Source: Methylovirgula sp. 4M-Z18 (GTDB taxonomy: Bacteria; Pseudomonadota; Alphaproteobacteria; Rhizobiales; Beijerinckiaceae). Taken from it: a stretch of DNA of 64,000 bases. Positions within the stretch are counted from its first letter, which is position 1, and each line of letters starts with the position of its first letter. The position numbers and the translations under genes were made by a program. The stretch is taken from positions 186,001 to 250,000 of the forward strand of contig NZ_CP149574.1 in NCBI RefSeq assembly GCF_037890675.1, in the 5' to 3' direction. The notes under the pieces are model-generated. The model saw nothing but the letters and a program-made list of their open reading frames with translations. It had not been told where the DNA came from and searched no databases. Positions 43,695 through 52,832 of the stretch are shown here, piece after piece.

Positions 43695-45128
43695 TTAGGG
43701 TCCGAAGATGAGATTCCGAAACTCTTGATCGCTGGCAAAAGACTTCAGGTCATCGTCTCCGGGCGCGGCGTCGGGGTGCGAAGAATCGAGCATTCCGCGA
43801 AGCAAGGCTCGGATCGAGCCACCTGCGTTCTGCTGCGTGCCGATCGCCTCGCGTACGGCGGCAAGCGCGTGTTCTCGCGCCTGCGACTTATCCGCATCGC
43901 TCCCATTGTTTTGTTCCAGCCAGGTAAACTGTTGCCCATAGGCGGCGGCAAGCCACACCTGCACCATGGGATCAGGAGAACGCGGGTCGATTTTTTGAAG
44001 TTTGCTCGCTATTTGCAGTGCGCGCTCGAAACCTGTGGGAGCGGGCACATAAAGCGACGCATACATTTCCCGTCTCAGAATGCCGGGATCATCGGGATAT
44101 TTGTCGCTCGCCTCGGAATAAGCGTCGACCGCCGCCTGCGCGTTGCCCTGTTGCAGGCGGATTTCCCCAAGCATGATGAGATATCTGCGATTGCCGCTAT
44201 CGCGCCCAATGGCCTCGAGAATGGCGCGAATGGCAGCCTGATAGTTCCTGGCTCTCGCCTGCGCTCCGGCCCAGGCTGCAAATTCCACGTCAGAATTCAA
44301 ATCGTTGAAAGGAATATCCAGTAATTTCTTATCGGCGTCGGACAGGGCTTTAGCCGGAATGGGCGGGGTCGATGGGTTCGCCTCGACCACATGGTCAGTG
44401 CCGATTGGTGCATCGAGAGATAAGTCGACGGATTTCTGATCGACGGCGAAGGAGGATAGTGCGGCATCGGAGTCCGATAACAAGAGCATGACGCGCGTGC
44501 GTGTTTCGAGGTAGAAAAATAGGAATCCTCCGACCAGTGTCGAGGTCGCGATAATAAGCAAGAAGGCGCTGGCGCCGGGGACACCTTGCATTGCGCTGTG
44601 TTGGAATGCGGACGCCTGCGTCAACACTTCATGATATATGTTGAGGGCCTGGGTGAGGCCTAAGCCTACGATGATTTTGGTCAGCCAGTCGGAAATCTCT
44701 TCGAGATTGGTGTTTCCCGCAAAGGCTGGTAGCGCGCGATTGTTGTTGCCCTGGCTGCCTGTGCCGCTCGGTTCGGTGCCAGAGGTCTTCGGAGTTTGAT
44801 CGTAACCCTGTCGCAAGATGCGCGGGATGCCGAATATAAAACCCATAAATCCGCCAAATATGACACCGGCCACGCCGGCCGCGACGAAAACCCCGAATAC
44901 GTAGAATGCGCGCCACGAATAGCCCATCGATGGATCGCTACCGCCCACAGCGAGACTATAAACTGCGACGACCGCGAATAGCAGTAACGCCATCCAACTC
45001 GCGACCCATTCCACGCTCTGTAGCTGCTCGTTCATAAGCCACCGGCGTGTGTCACGATTCTCGTCGCGCTGATGCGCCGCGGGAGGCGAACTTAACCACT
45101 TGCGCAAGTTGGACACTGCATCGGTCAT
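43695..45128 (-). CDS. Membrane protein with GFIFGIPR / [11 protein letters not shown] motifs and TPR-like C terminus
   Basis: Protein of 477 aa lying between the intact ABC exporter and its decayed copy. TM segments are near residues 42-62, 74-101 and 187-208. Between TM2 and TM3 are [12 protein letters not shown] and [20 protein letters not shown], a motif pair I associate with a recurrent, poorly studied bacterial membrane family. Residues 300-430 resemble TPR repeats ([20 protein letters not shown], then [20 protein letters not shown]). GC is lower than in the flanks. The start [14 protein letters not shown] is chosen over a GTG 27 codons upstream, neither having a strong ribosome site. 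Function not known; signalling or defence roles are only guesses. Confidence 0.72.
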   Translation of the reverse strand: MTDAVSNLRKWLSSPPAAHQRDENRDTRRWLMNEQLQSVEWVASWMALLLFAVVAVYSLAVGGSDPSMGYSWRAFYVFGVFVAAGVAGVIFGGFMGFIFGIPRILRQGYDQTPKTSGTEPSGTGSQGNNNRALPAFAGNTNLEEISDWLTKIIVGLGLTQALNIYHEVLTQASAFQHSAMQGVPGASAFLLIIATSTLVGGFLFFYLETRTRVMLLLSDSDAALSSFAVDQKSVDLSLDAPIGTDHVVEANPSTPPIPAKALSDADKKLLDIPFNDLNSDVEFAAWAGAQARARNYQAAIRAILEAIGRDSGNRRYLIMLGEIRLQQGNAQAAVDAYSEASDKYPDDPGILRREMYASLYVPAPTGFERALQIASKLQKIDPRSPDPMVQVWLAAAYGQQFTWLEQNNGSDADKSQAREHALAAVREAIGTQQNAGGSIRALLRGMLDSSHPDAAPGDDDLKSFASDQEFRNLIFGP

Positions 45129-45326
45129 GACGGACTCGCCCAGCCAGATATTGCTGACGCAAGCCGCATTTAAGCGCCATCTCGCCACCCGCTTCGTAAT
45201 CTGCCTCACAAATGAGGGCGGCTATGTTGGCCGGATTGTTGCGCCACGCTCCGCACGGCCCGAGGCGGAAAGTCTGGTGCCGCCTTCCGCCTCGCCGCCG
45301 TGCCTGCACCCAATCGGCACCGCCCT

Positions 45327-47165
45327 CTACTCCGCCGCCTCCAAATCCAGGAACCCGCCCGACTGGCGGCGCCACAGGCCGGCGTAGAGGCCGTCCCGGC
45401 GCAGCAGTTCGTCGTGCGTGCCCATTTCGACGATCTCGCCCTGGTCCATGACGATCAGCCGGTCCATGGCGGCGATGGTCGACAGGCGATGGGCGATGGC
45501 GATCACCGTCTTGCCCTTCATCAGCGCATAGAGGCTCTCTTGGATCGCGGCTTCGACTTCCGAATCGAGCGCCGAGGTCGCCTCGTCCAGCACCAAGATC
45601 GGCGCGTCCTTGAGGAGCACGCGGGCGATCGCGATCCGCTGGCGCTGGCCGCCCGAAAGCTTGACCCCGCGCTCGCCCACTTGCGCCTCATAGCCCACAT
45701 TGCCGTACGGGTCGGTGAGCGTCTGGATGAACTCGTGCGCATGCGCCTGGCGCGCCGCCGCCTTGACCCGTTCCATCGTCGCTTCGGGCTGGCCGTAGCG
45801 GATGTTCTCGGTGATCGAGCGGTGCAGCAGGCTCGTGTCCTGCGTCACGAGGCCGATGCGCTGGCGCAGCGAATGTTGCGTCACATCGGCAATATTCTGC
45901 CCGTCGATCAGCACACGGCCTCGCTCCACATCGTAGAAGCGCAACAGCAAATTGACGATGGTCGATTTGCCCGCACCCGAACGCCCGACCAATCCGACCT
46001 TCTCGCCCGGGCGGATGATGAGCGACAGATCATCGATCACGCCGCCCTTCTTGCCATAGTGGAAGCGCACATGCTCGAAGCGGATTTCGCCGCGGGGCGC
46101 GGCAAGCTCGATTGCGCCGGACCTGTCGATCAATTCGTTGGGTTTGGAGATCGTCTCCATGCCTTCCTGGATCTGGCCCAGATTGTCGAAGATGTTGATC
46201 GCCTCCCACATGATCCAGCTCGACATGTTGCTGACGCGCAAGGTCAGGCCGCACGCGATCGCAACCGTGCCGACGCTGATCTGCGCGTTCGACCAGAACC
46301 AGATGGCGAGCGTGCCGGTGGCGAAGATCATGACGCCGTTCAACAGATTGATGCTCAGGTTGAGCAACGAGATCAGCCGCATTTCGGCCTTCAGGTAGCC
46401 GGTGTGGCGCACCAGAGCTTCGCGCACGTAATTGTCTTCGCGCTCGGGCGAGGCAAAGAGTTTTACGGTCTGAATATTGGTGTAGCCATCGACGACGCGT
46501 CCGGTCAGCAACGAGCGCATATGCGAGACGTTGACCGAACAGGCACCGATCTTGGGCACGAAATACCGCAGCACCGACACGAAGCCGATGTTCCAAAAGA
46601 TCATCGGAATCGCGAGGCGATAGTCGATGCTGAAGCAGATGACGGTGGCGCTGACCGAATAGATGCCGACGAACCAGAATGCGTCGACGCACTTGACCAC
46701 GGTCTCGCGCACCGCCGGCCCCGTCTGCACGATGCGCGAGGCGATGCGGCCGGCAAAATCATTGGCGAAGAAGTTCACCGATTGCCGTTGCACGTAGCGG
46801 TGATTCTGCCAGCGGATGCGGTTGGTGAGGCCGGCCGTGAAGGCCTGTCCCACGAATGCATCGTGCAGGAAGGACGCGAACGGCCGCAGGCCGACGAGAA
46901 CGATTGCCCCGCCGATGATGATCAACAGATGGTCGGCAAAAACACGCGACGGATTGGTGCCGTTCAATGCGTCGACGAGACGGCCGATTCCTTGCTGCAA
47001 TGCGACTTCGATGAGCGAGACGATCAAGCCGATGAGCATGAGCCACAGCACCTGCCGCCACACCGGTTTGGCGTAGCGCAGGATGAAGGGCACCAGTTTT
47101 CGCGGCGGCATCGACTCGTCGTGCGGCGCAAATGGGTCGATCAGTTTTTCAAAAAAGGCAAACAT
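45327..47165 (-). CDS. ABC exporter, fused permease and ATPase (MsbA/multidrug type)
   Basis: Half-transporter of 612 aa with an N-terminal six-TM exporter domain (about residues 35-320) followed by an ATPase domain. Walker A is [19 protein letters not shown], the Q-loop LVTQDTSLLHRSI, signature [16 protein letters not shown], Walker [11 protein letters not shown] and the switch His in [16 protein letters not shown]. Such proteins export lipids, peptides or drugs as homodimers. ATG MFAFFEKLIDPF is chosen as start; an earlier ATG nine codons upstream is possible. A truncated copy of its ATPase domain is at 43090. Confidence 0.94.
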   Translation of the reverse strand: MFAFFEKLIDPFAPHDESMPPRKLVPFILRYAKPVWRQVLWLMLIGLIVSLIEVALQQGIGRLVDALNGTNPSRVFADHLLIIIGGAIVLVGLRPFASFLHDAFVGQAFTAGLTNRIRWQNHRYVQRQSVNFFANDFAGRIASRIVQTGPAVRETVVKCVDAFWFVGIYSVSATVICFSIDYRLAIPMIFWNIGFVSVLRYFVPKIGACSVNVSHMRSLLTGRVVDGYTNIQTVKLFASPEREDNYVREALVRHTGYLKAEMRLISLLNLSINLLNGVMIFATGTLAIWFWSNAQISVGTVAIACGLTLRVSNMSSWIMWEAINIFDNLGQIQEGMETISKPNELIDRSGAIELAAPRGEIRFEHVRFHYGKKGGVIDDLSLIIRPGEKVGLVGRSGAGKSTIVNLLLRFYDVERGRVLIDGQNIADVTQHSLRQRIGLVTQDTSLLHRSITENIRYGQPEATMERVKAAARQAHAHEFIQTLTDPYGNVGYEAQVGERGVKLSGGQRQRIAIARVLLKDAPILVLDEATSALDSEVEAAIQESLYALMKGKTVIAIAHRLSTIAAMDRLIVMDQGEIVEMGTHDELLRRDGLYAGLWRRQSGGFLDLEAAE

Positions 47166-47563
47166 GGCGAATCCAAGAGGCGGAGCGTCCATCAGCCAGC
47201 GGCGCAAATGCAAACTGGCGGATCAAGGCGACGAAAACGCGGCGATGGACGCGAAATTTAAGGAAGCGAAAGACGAAAACTCAGCGCGACAAACCCATGA
47301 GCCAACCGGTCGCCGGGTGAATGAACGAAAGCAAATTTACCATTCGACCCTCCAGGTTGGCGCGAGCGCGTGAACATGAGACCCTCTTTGATCGAGGGAC
47401 CGCCTTCATACAGCAAAAAGCGATATCGCGCGCCTGCTATTTTTGCAAGACGGCACGAAGCGCAGCACATGTGGCATAACGGCCGCAGCCGAGCCGCGGT
47501 TCTGCCAAAGACGATTGACTTTGGCTGCGATCATCGCAATCCTCCCCCTCTCTGGGGGCAGAT
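47166..47563. other. Divergent intergenic region (398 bases)
   Basis: It separates the ABC exporter from the lipoprotein hydrolase gene. Short hairpins GACCCTC / GAGGGAC near 47380-47400 and CCCC / GGGG near 47543-47558 are seen. A 65-codon frame at 47370 has no ribosome site or recognisable content. No RNA gene recognised. Confidence 0.4.
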
Positions 47564-48745
47564 GTGATCGCGCAGAACGGGAAAACTTCAGGTCGCGGAT
47601 GCGGGTGGCGGGCTTTGATCGCCGCGCCGGCTTTGGCGCTGTGCCTGATCCTATCCGCGTGCGGCGGGCGGCCGCCGCCAGGCATTCTCACTCCCGTGGC
47701 GCAGACGGATCCGCAGGCCAAACAGGTCGACGTGATCGTCGCGACCACGCGCGAATTTGATCCGGCCACCGACGCCTTCTCGACCAAGCGCGGCGACGGG
47801 CTGCTGTTTCAGAAGGTCGATGTGTCGATCCCGCCCAATCACAAGGACGGCGCGCTCGAGGCGCCCGAGGAATTGCCGGGAGATCCGAGCCGCAATTTCG
47901 TCACGACGCAGAATCGGGACCTGAGCGAGGCGGAGTTTCGCGCCGAGGTCACGAAGCATCTCGGCAAGAGCGGCGAGGTTTTGGTCTTCATTCACGGCTA
48001 TAACACGACCCATCAGGAAGCCGTGTTCCGGATGGCGCAGATCACCAACGATTCAGGTTATCGCGGCGCCTCGGTGCTGTTCTCCTGGCCCTCGCAGGGC
48101 GAATTGTCCGGTTATCTGTATGATCGCGAAAGCTCGACCTATTCGCGCGATCAGCTCGAACACACGATCCACGTGCTGGCGGCGACTCCGGGCGTGAAGA
48201 AGATCAACCTGCTCGCGCATTCCATGGGTAATTGGCTCACGGTCGAGATGCTGCGGCAGGCACGGATTCGCGGCGACGTGGAATTCGGCGGCAAGCTGGG
48301 CCAAGTCATTCTCGCGTCTCCCGACGTCGATTTGGATGTGTTTCGCAAGGACATATTCCTGATCGGCCCGCGCAAGCCGCCGATCGTGATGCTAGTCTCG
48401 CGCAACGATTACGCACTGCAAGTTTCCGAACGCCTCGCCGGACGGGTGCGTGCCGGGGCCGCGGTGATCGACAATCCGCAAGCGCAAAAGGCCATTCAAC
48501 AGGCGGGCATGATTGTCATCGACATGACCAAGGTCGATTCGAACGATGCGCTCAACCATTCGAAATTTGCCGAGTCGCCGGCGATCATCCAGAACATCGG
48601 CCGGCAGCTCAATGGCGTGCAGGAGAAATCGAATGCGCCCACGAGCGTCGGCGGATTCGTTCTCGACGCGGCGGGCCAGGTGCTTGGGGCGCCGAAGACG
48701 ATTTTCGATACGGTGACATTGCGCAATGGCGGCGGCGGGATGTGA
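47564..48745 (+). CDS. Lipoprotein alpha/beta-hydrolase (DUF900-like)
   Basis: Envelope-anchored serine hydrolase candidate, 393 aa from a GTG start. The lipobox LILSAC with Cys near residue 33 indicates lipidation. The hydrolase core has VFIHGYNTTHQEAVFRMAQI (oxyanion region), the nucleophile elbow INLLAHSMGNWLTVEML (AHSMG, catalytic Ser) and VILASPDVDLDVFR with the likely acid Asp, as in the DUF900/esterase family. The substrate is unknown. It is convergent with trmD, with 33 bases between the ends. Confidence 0.87.
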   Translation: MIAQNGKTSGRGCGWRALIAAPALALCLILSACGGRPPPGILTPVAQTDPQAKQVDVIVATTREFDPATDAFSTKRGDGLLFQKVDVSIPPNHKDGALEAPEELPGDPSRNFVTTQNRDLSEAEFRAEVTKHLGKSGEVLVFIHGYNTTHQEAVFRMAQITNDSGYRGASVLFSWPSQGELSGYLYDRESSTYSRDQLEHTIHVLAATPGVKKINLLAHSMGNWLTVEMLRQARIRGDVEFGGKLGQVILASPDVDLDVFRKDIFLIGPRKPPIVMLVSRNDYALQVSERLAGRVRAGAAVIDNPQAQKAIQQAGMIVIDMTKVDSNDALNHSKFAESPAIIQNIGRQLNGVQEKSNAPTSVGGFVLDAAGQVLGAPKTIFDTVTLRNGGGGM

Positions 48746-48778
48746 CGGGTCTGACACGCGTCAACATCGTTATGCTCT

Positions 48779-49474
48779 TTAGCGCTTAAGCAAATCCGGC
48801 CGCCGGGTCTGCGTGATCGCTTCCGCCTGTTCGCGCCGCCAGCGCGCGATCTTCGCGTGATCGCCCGACAGCAGCACGTCGGGAATGGTGCGTCCTTCCC
48901 ATTCGCGCGGGCGGGTGTAATGCGGATATTCGAGCAGGCCGTTTTCGAAGCTTTCTTCCGAGCCCGATTCCAATTTGCCCATCACGCCCGGCAACAGGCG
49001 CACGCAGGCGTCGAGCAGCACGATCGAGGCGATTTCGCCGCCCGAGAGGATGTAATCGCCGATCGACACTTCCTCGAGCCCGCGCGCTTCGATGACCCGT
49101 TCGTCGACGCCTTCGAACCGGCCGCAGATCAGGACGACACCAGGCCCTTCGCTCAAGCTGCGCACGCGCTCCTGGGTCAAAGGCTTGCCGCGCGGGCTCA
49201 TCAGCAGGCGCGGCCGCGTATCATCGGCCGAAAGGCCAGCATCCAAGCTCGCCGCCAGCACGTCGGCGCGGATCACCATGCCGGGCCCGCCGCCAGCCGG
49301 CGTATCGTCCACGGCGCGGTGACGGCCAAGGCCATGGTCGCGAATGTTGCGCGTTTCCAGCGACCAGAGCCCGCGCGCCAGCGCATCGCCGGAAAGCGAT
49401 TGGCCAAGCGGTCCGGGAAACATGTCGGGATAGAGCGTGAAGAGCGTGACGGCCCAAGCCGGCGTATCCGTCAT
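48779..49474 (-). CDS. trmD: tRNA (guanine37-N1)-methyltransferase
   Basis: SPOUT methyltransferase that makes m1G37 to prevent frameshifting, 231 aa. It has the trefoil-knot AdoMet site with [20 protein letters not shown] and [16 protein letters not shown], and the N-terminal [34 protein letters not shown] is the family start; an earlier ATG adds a cysteine-containing leader not seen in TrmD. It follows rimM by about 100 bases; the usual rplS does not come next on this strand. Confidence 0.96.
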   Translation of the reverse strand: MTDTPAWAVTLFTLYPDMFPGPLGQSLSGDALARGLWSLETRNIRDHGLGRHRAVDDTPAGGGPGMVIRADVLAASLDAGLSADDTRPRLLMSPRGKPLTQERVRSLSEGPGVVLICGRFEGVDERVIEARGLEEVSIGDYILSGGEIASIVLLDACVRLLPGVMGKLESGSEESFENGLLEYPHYTRPREWEGRTIPDVLLSGDHAKIARWRREQAEAITQTRRPDLLKR

Positions 49475-49578
49475 GTCGGCGCTCGCGGGGAGAGGATCGA
49501 TCTGGTCATCTCCTGCGCATAGGCAATAAACGTCCAACAGGCAATCCGGCCGGCCTCGATACGATTTGCCGGCCCGCC

Positions 49579-50112
49579 TTATGAATGAGAGGCGTCAGGC
49601 TCCCCCGCAACCTCTTGCGGCAAGTTCAGGACGATCCTGCCCGCGTCGAGGTCGACGGAGCGGACAACTGCGTCCAGGAACGGCAGCAGCAGCGTGTCGC
49701 CGCCCGCCTCAGGTTTGATTTCGAGAATGTCGCCGGCGCCGTAATTCTGCACGGCGACGACCGTGCCGATCGCCGCGCCATCGTCCGTCACGGCTTTCAG
49801 GCCAACGAGATCGGAATAGTAATATTCACCCGCCTGCGCGGGCGGCAAAAGTTCGCGCGCCACCGTGAGGCCGGTGCCGTTGAGCGCCTCGGCGGCGGTG
49901 CGGTCGTTCACGTCCTTGATGCGGACGATGAACAGATCGTCCTTGAGCGGCCGGGCGCCGGCGATCTCGAACATCTGCGTGCCGCCTTCGGCCTGCAGCG
50001 GTCCATAAGTGGCGAAAGCGGCGGGATCAGCGGTGAAACTCTTCACCCTGACCTCGCCGCGAATGCCATGTGCCGCGCCGAAAGTGGCGACGAGAACGCG
50101 CGGGCGCGTCAC
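49579..50112 (-). CDS. rimM: 16S rRNA processing factor RimM
   Basis: Ribosome maturation factor that binds S19 and aids 30S head assembly, 177 aa. The N-terminal RimM domain begins [20 protein letters not shown]; the PRC-barrel domain contains [20 protein letters not shown] and [20 protein letters not shown]. The start overlaps the end of the parvulin gene by 4 bases. Normally rpsP precedes rimM; here a parvulin gene precedes it instead, because rpsP is 32 kb away. Confidence 0.95.
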   Translation of the reverse strand: MTRPRVLVATFGAAHGIRGEVRVKSFTADPAAFATYGPLQAEGGTQMFEIAGARPLKDDLFIVRIKDVNDRTAAEALNGTGLTVARELLPPAQAGEYYYSDLVGLKAVTDDGAAIGTVVAVQNYGAGDILEIKPEAGGDTLLLPFLDAVVRSVDLDAGRIVLNLPQEVAGEPDASHS

Positions 50113-50990
50113 GGCTTGGCGGGAGCCGCGGGGGCAGGGGCCGTATTGTCGGCCGGCGCGGGCGGAGCATCGAAACGTTCGACCTTGGCGTTCTTGCGCA
50201 TGTCGGCAACGGCGTCCTGTTGCGCCTTTTGCGCGACATAGCGGGCGACCTGGTCCTTCACGTCCTCGAAGGCTGGGAACTTGGTCATCCGCTTGTCTTC
50301 GACCTTGATGATATGCCAGCCGAAGTTGCTGTGCACCGGCTCCGACACCTGCCCCTTGTCGAGCTTGAATGCCGCCTCGCCGAATTCCGGCACCATCTTA
50401 TCCTTGGTGAACCAGCCAAGATCGCCGCCATTCCCGCTCGGGTCCTTGGACAGTTCGTCAGCGATCTTGGCGAAATCCTCGCCGGCCTGAATGCGCTTCA
50501 GCGCGGCCTTGGCTTCGTCCTCGGTGGCCACGAGAATGTGGCGCGCATGAATTTCTTCCTGCGGCTTCATCTTCGCGGCGGCCTCGTCATAGACTTTCTT
50601 CATCGCCTCGTCGGTAACGGCCGTCTTGGCAATGTCGGCCATCAATTTGTCGGTCAAAATCTTTTCCCGGTAATAAGCCAGCGCGCGGGCGAATTCCGGC
50701 GTGTCGCCGAGCTTTTGTTCCTCGGCCTTCTGCACCATGATTTTCGCGTCGATAAGGTATTCGAGCACGTATTTGTCTTTCTCGGCCCCATCCAGGCTCG
50801 AGGGCAGGCTGCTCCCCAGTTCCGTTTCGGCGGTCGCCACGTCCTCATCGGTGATCTCCACGCCATTCACTTTGGCCAACACTTTTGCCGAGGCGGGCGA
50901 CAGGGTGCCAAAGGCCACGACGGCAAAAGCCGCACCGACGAGAATCTTACGGCTGGCGGACGTCATGAATGCGTTAGAAACTTGCGACAT
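50109..50990 (-). CDS. Periplasmic parvulin-type peptidylprolyl isomerase (PrsA/SurA-like)
   Basis: Secreted folding catalyst, 293 aa. A signal peptide ends near ASAK, then SurA-N-like helices (VNGVEITDEDVATAETELGS; EYLIDAKIMVQKAEEQKLGD), then one parvulin domain: EEIHARHILVATEDEAKAAL, then GGDLGWFTKDKMVPEFGEAA and SNFGWHIIKVED. The C-terminal 30 residues are Ala/Pro rich. It is divergent from the phosphoesterase and close to secA, a neighbourhood seen in other Rhizobiales, which suits a role in folding of exported proteins. Confidence 0.93.
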   Translation of the reverse strand: MSQVSNAFMTSASRKILVGAAFAVVAFGTLSPASAKVLAKVNGVEITDEDVATAETELGSSLPSSLDGAEKDKYVLEYLIDAKIMVQKAEEQKLGDTPEFARALAYYREKILTDKLMADIAKTAVTDEAMKKVYDEAAAKMKPQEEIHARHILVATEDEAKAALKRIQAGEDFAKIADELSKDPSGNGGDLGWFTKDKMVPEFGEAAFKLDKGQVSEPVHSNFGWHIIKVEDKRMTKFPAFEDVKDQVARYVAQKAQQDAVADMRKNAKVERFDAPPAPADNTAPAPAAPAKP

Positions 50991-51177
50991 ACGAACTAGC
51001 TCCAGGGTCGGCCGGCGTTTCGCGCCAGCAGCATGGGGGATCTTGAGTCGGCGCGTAAACTGACCGATTGACGGTTCTAGGGCAACCCGGAATACGTTAG
51101 ATTCTTATGCCTCACGATTTTGGTTAAATTTTATCCACCATGCGCCCGTTCCTGGTCGCGGGCCGAAAGGACAGCCG

Positions 51178-52545
51178 ATGAAAGTGACAAGACTTGCCGC
51201 TCTGTTTGGCCTCAGCTCCCTGCTCGCCTCGACGGCCCTGGCGCAGACCCCCGTCGCTCCCAAGCCGGGGATAGAGAAAGTTGGCCATATCATCGTCTTC
51301 TATCTGGAGAATCGCGCCTTCGACAATCTCTATGGTTTGTTTCCGGGCGCGAACGGCCTCGCCAATGCCGGCGCAGCGGCGACCCAGGTGGATAAAGACG
51401 GCAAGCCCTATGACAAATTGCCGCCGGTGCTCGATACGAGCACCAACCCGCCCAAGCCCGACCCGCGCTTTCCTGCCGATCTGCCCAACGGCCCCTTCAA
51501 GGTCAACGATATCGTCTCGGTGGAGGAAAAGACCGGCGATCTCGTCCACCGCTTCTATAATGAGCAATTGCAGATCGACGGCGGCAAGATGGACAAATAT
51601 GTCGCCTATTCCGACGCCTCAAGTCTCGTCATGAATTATTACGACGGCTCGAAATTGCCGCTGTGGAATTATGCGAAGCAATATGTCCTGATGGACAATT
51701 TCTTCCACGCCGCCTTCGGCGGGTCGTTCCTGAACCATTTCTGGCTGGTCTGCGCCTGCTCGCCGCGCTGGGACAATGCGCCAGATAAATTCGTCGCCAA
51801 GCTCGACGACAAGGGCAACCTGATCTCGGACGGCCAGGTGACGCCCGACGGATACGCGGTCAATACCTCGTTCTCAGTCTACCAGCCGCATCCGGCGAAA
51901 TTCGATGCCGACAAGAGCCAGTTGGTGCCGCCGCAGGACATGCCGAACATCGGCGACCGGCTGTCGGAAAAGAACGTGTCCTGGGCCTGGTATTCGGGTG
52001 GCTGGAACGACGCGGTGGCCGGCCATCCGGCGCCTTTGTTCCAGTTCCACCACCAGCCGTTCGCCTATTTCAAGAATTACGGTGACGGCACGCCGGGCCG
52101 CGCCGCCCATTTGAAGGATTACCTCGACCTGGTGAACGATATTCGCAACAATACCCTGCCGCAGGTTGTCTTTTATAAGCCGATCGGCGAACTGAACGAG
52201 CACAACGGCTATGCCAACGTGCTCGACGGTGACCAGCATGTCGTTGATTTGATCGAGAAAATCCAAGCGACCCCGGCTTGGAACGACAGCGTGATCATCG
52301 TCACCTATGACGAAAACGGCGGTCTTTGGGATCATGTCGCGCCGCCCAAGACCGACAAATGGGGCCCGGGCACGCGCATCCCGACCTTGCTGATTTCGCC
52401 GCTCGCCAAGAAAGGCTTCGTCGATCACACCGAATACGACACGACCTCGATCCTGAAACTGATCGAGACGCGGTACGGCCTGGTACCGCTCGGCACGCGC
52501 GACGCGGCGGTCAATGACATGACCAACGCGTTGGATTTGCAGTAA
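51178..52545 (+). CDS. AcpA-type exported phosphoesterase (acid phosphatase / phospholipase C family)
   Basis: Secreted phosphoesterase of 455 aa with a signal peptide ending LASTALAQ. The AcpA-like active-site region FYLENRAFDNLYGLFPGANG and IIVTYDENGGLWDHVAPPKT with the WSNNH-like YSGGWNDAVAGHPAPL segment fit the phospholipase C/acid phosphatase group. It hydrolyses phosphomonoesters or phospholipids in the periplasm. A terminator follows directly. The gene is convergent with nothing and precedes secA on the same strand, but the terminator separates them. Confidence 0.9.
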   Translation: MKVTRLAALFGLSSLLASTALAQTPVAPKPGIEKVGHIIVFYLENRAFDNLYGLFPGANGLANAGAAATQVDKDGKPYDKLPPVLDTSTNPPKPDPRFPADLPNGPFKVNDIVSVEEKTGDLVHRFYNEQLQIDGGKMDKYVAYSDASSLVMNYYDGSKLPLWNYAKQYVLMDNFFHAAFGGSFLNHFWLVCACSPRWDNAPDKFVAKLDDKGNLISDGQVTPDGYAVNTSFSVYQPHPAKFDADKSQLVPPQDMPNIGDRLSEKNVSWAWYSGGWNDAVAGHPAPLFQFHHQPFAYFKNYGDGTPGRAAHLKDYLDLVNDIRNNTLPQVVFYKPIGELNEHNGYANVLDGDQHVVDLIEKIQATPAWNDSVIIVTYDENGGLWDHVAPPKTDKWGPGTRIPTLLISPLAKKGFVDHTEYDTTSILKLIETRYGLVPLGTRDAAVNDMTNALDLQ

Positions 52546-52581
52546 TATTCTCGAACGACCCGCGGCCTTCGAGGCTCCCGG

Positions 52582-52616
52582 AGGACCACCGCCCCAAAAG
52601 CGGCGGTCCTTTTTGG
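52582..52616 (+). terminator. Rho-independent terminator after the phosphoesterase gene
   Basis: AGGACCACCGC (52582-52592) pairs with GCGGCGGTCCT (52600-52610) with a single A-C mismatch; a run of T follows. It ends transcription before secA. Confidence 0.85.
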
Positions 52617-52832
52617 CATTTCGCCCTTTGTCGTCTCCTCGCATTGACAAGGGAGGGGGGCAATCCTACATGTCACGCGGCATTTTGGCCGGCTTTTGCG
52701 GGTTTTCACGCTGAACGAGCGGGACCTGCGGGCTGTCCGTCCGTAGCAGGTTCGCCGAGACGGGGCGCGCCGGGAACCTGAACACCAGTTGCCCGGTTTT
52801 GCGGTTTTCTGGCGATATCGAAGGGTTTTTTG

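Noticed and set aside
45300-47261. Plus-strand open frame of about 650 codons opposite the ABC exporter
   Set aside because: Antisense shadow; composition His/Arg/Asp/Glu rich without domain signatures.
47370-47567. 65-codon plus-strand frame in the gap before the lipoprotein hydrolase
   Set aside because: No ribosome site, no motif, and it overlaps likely promoter sequence.
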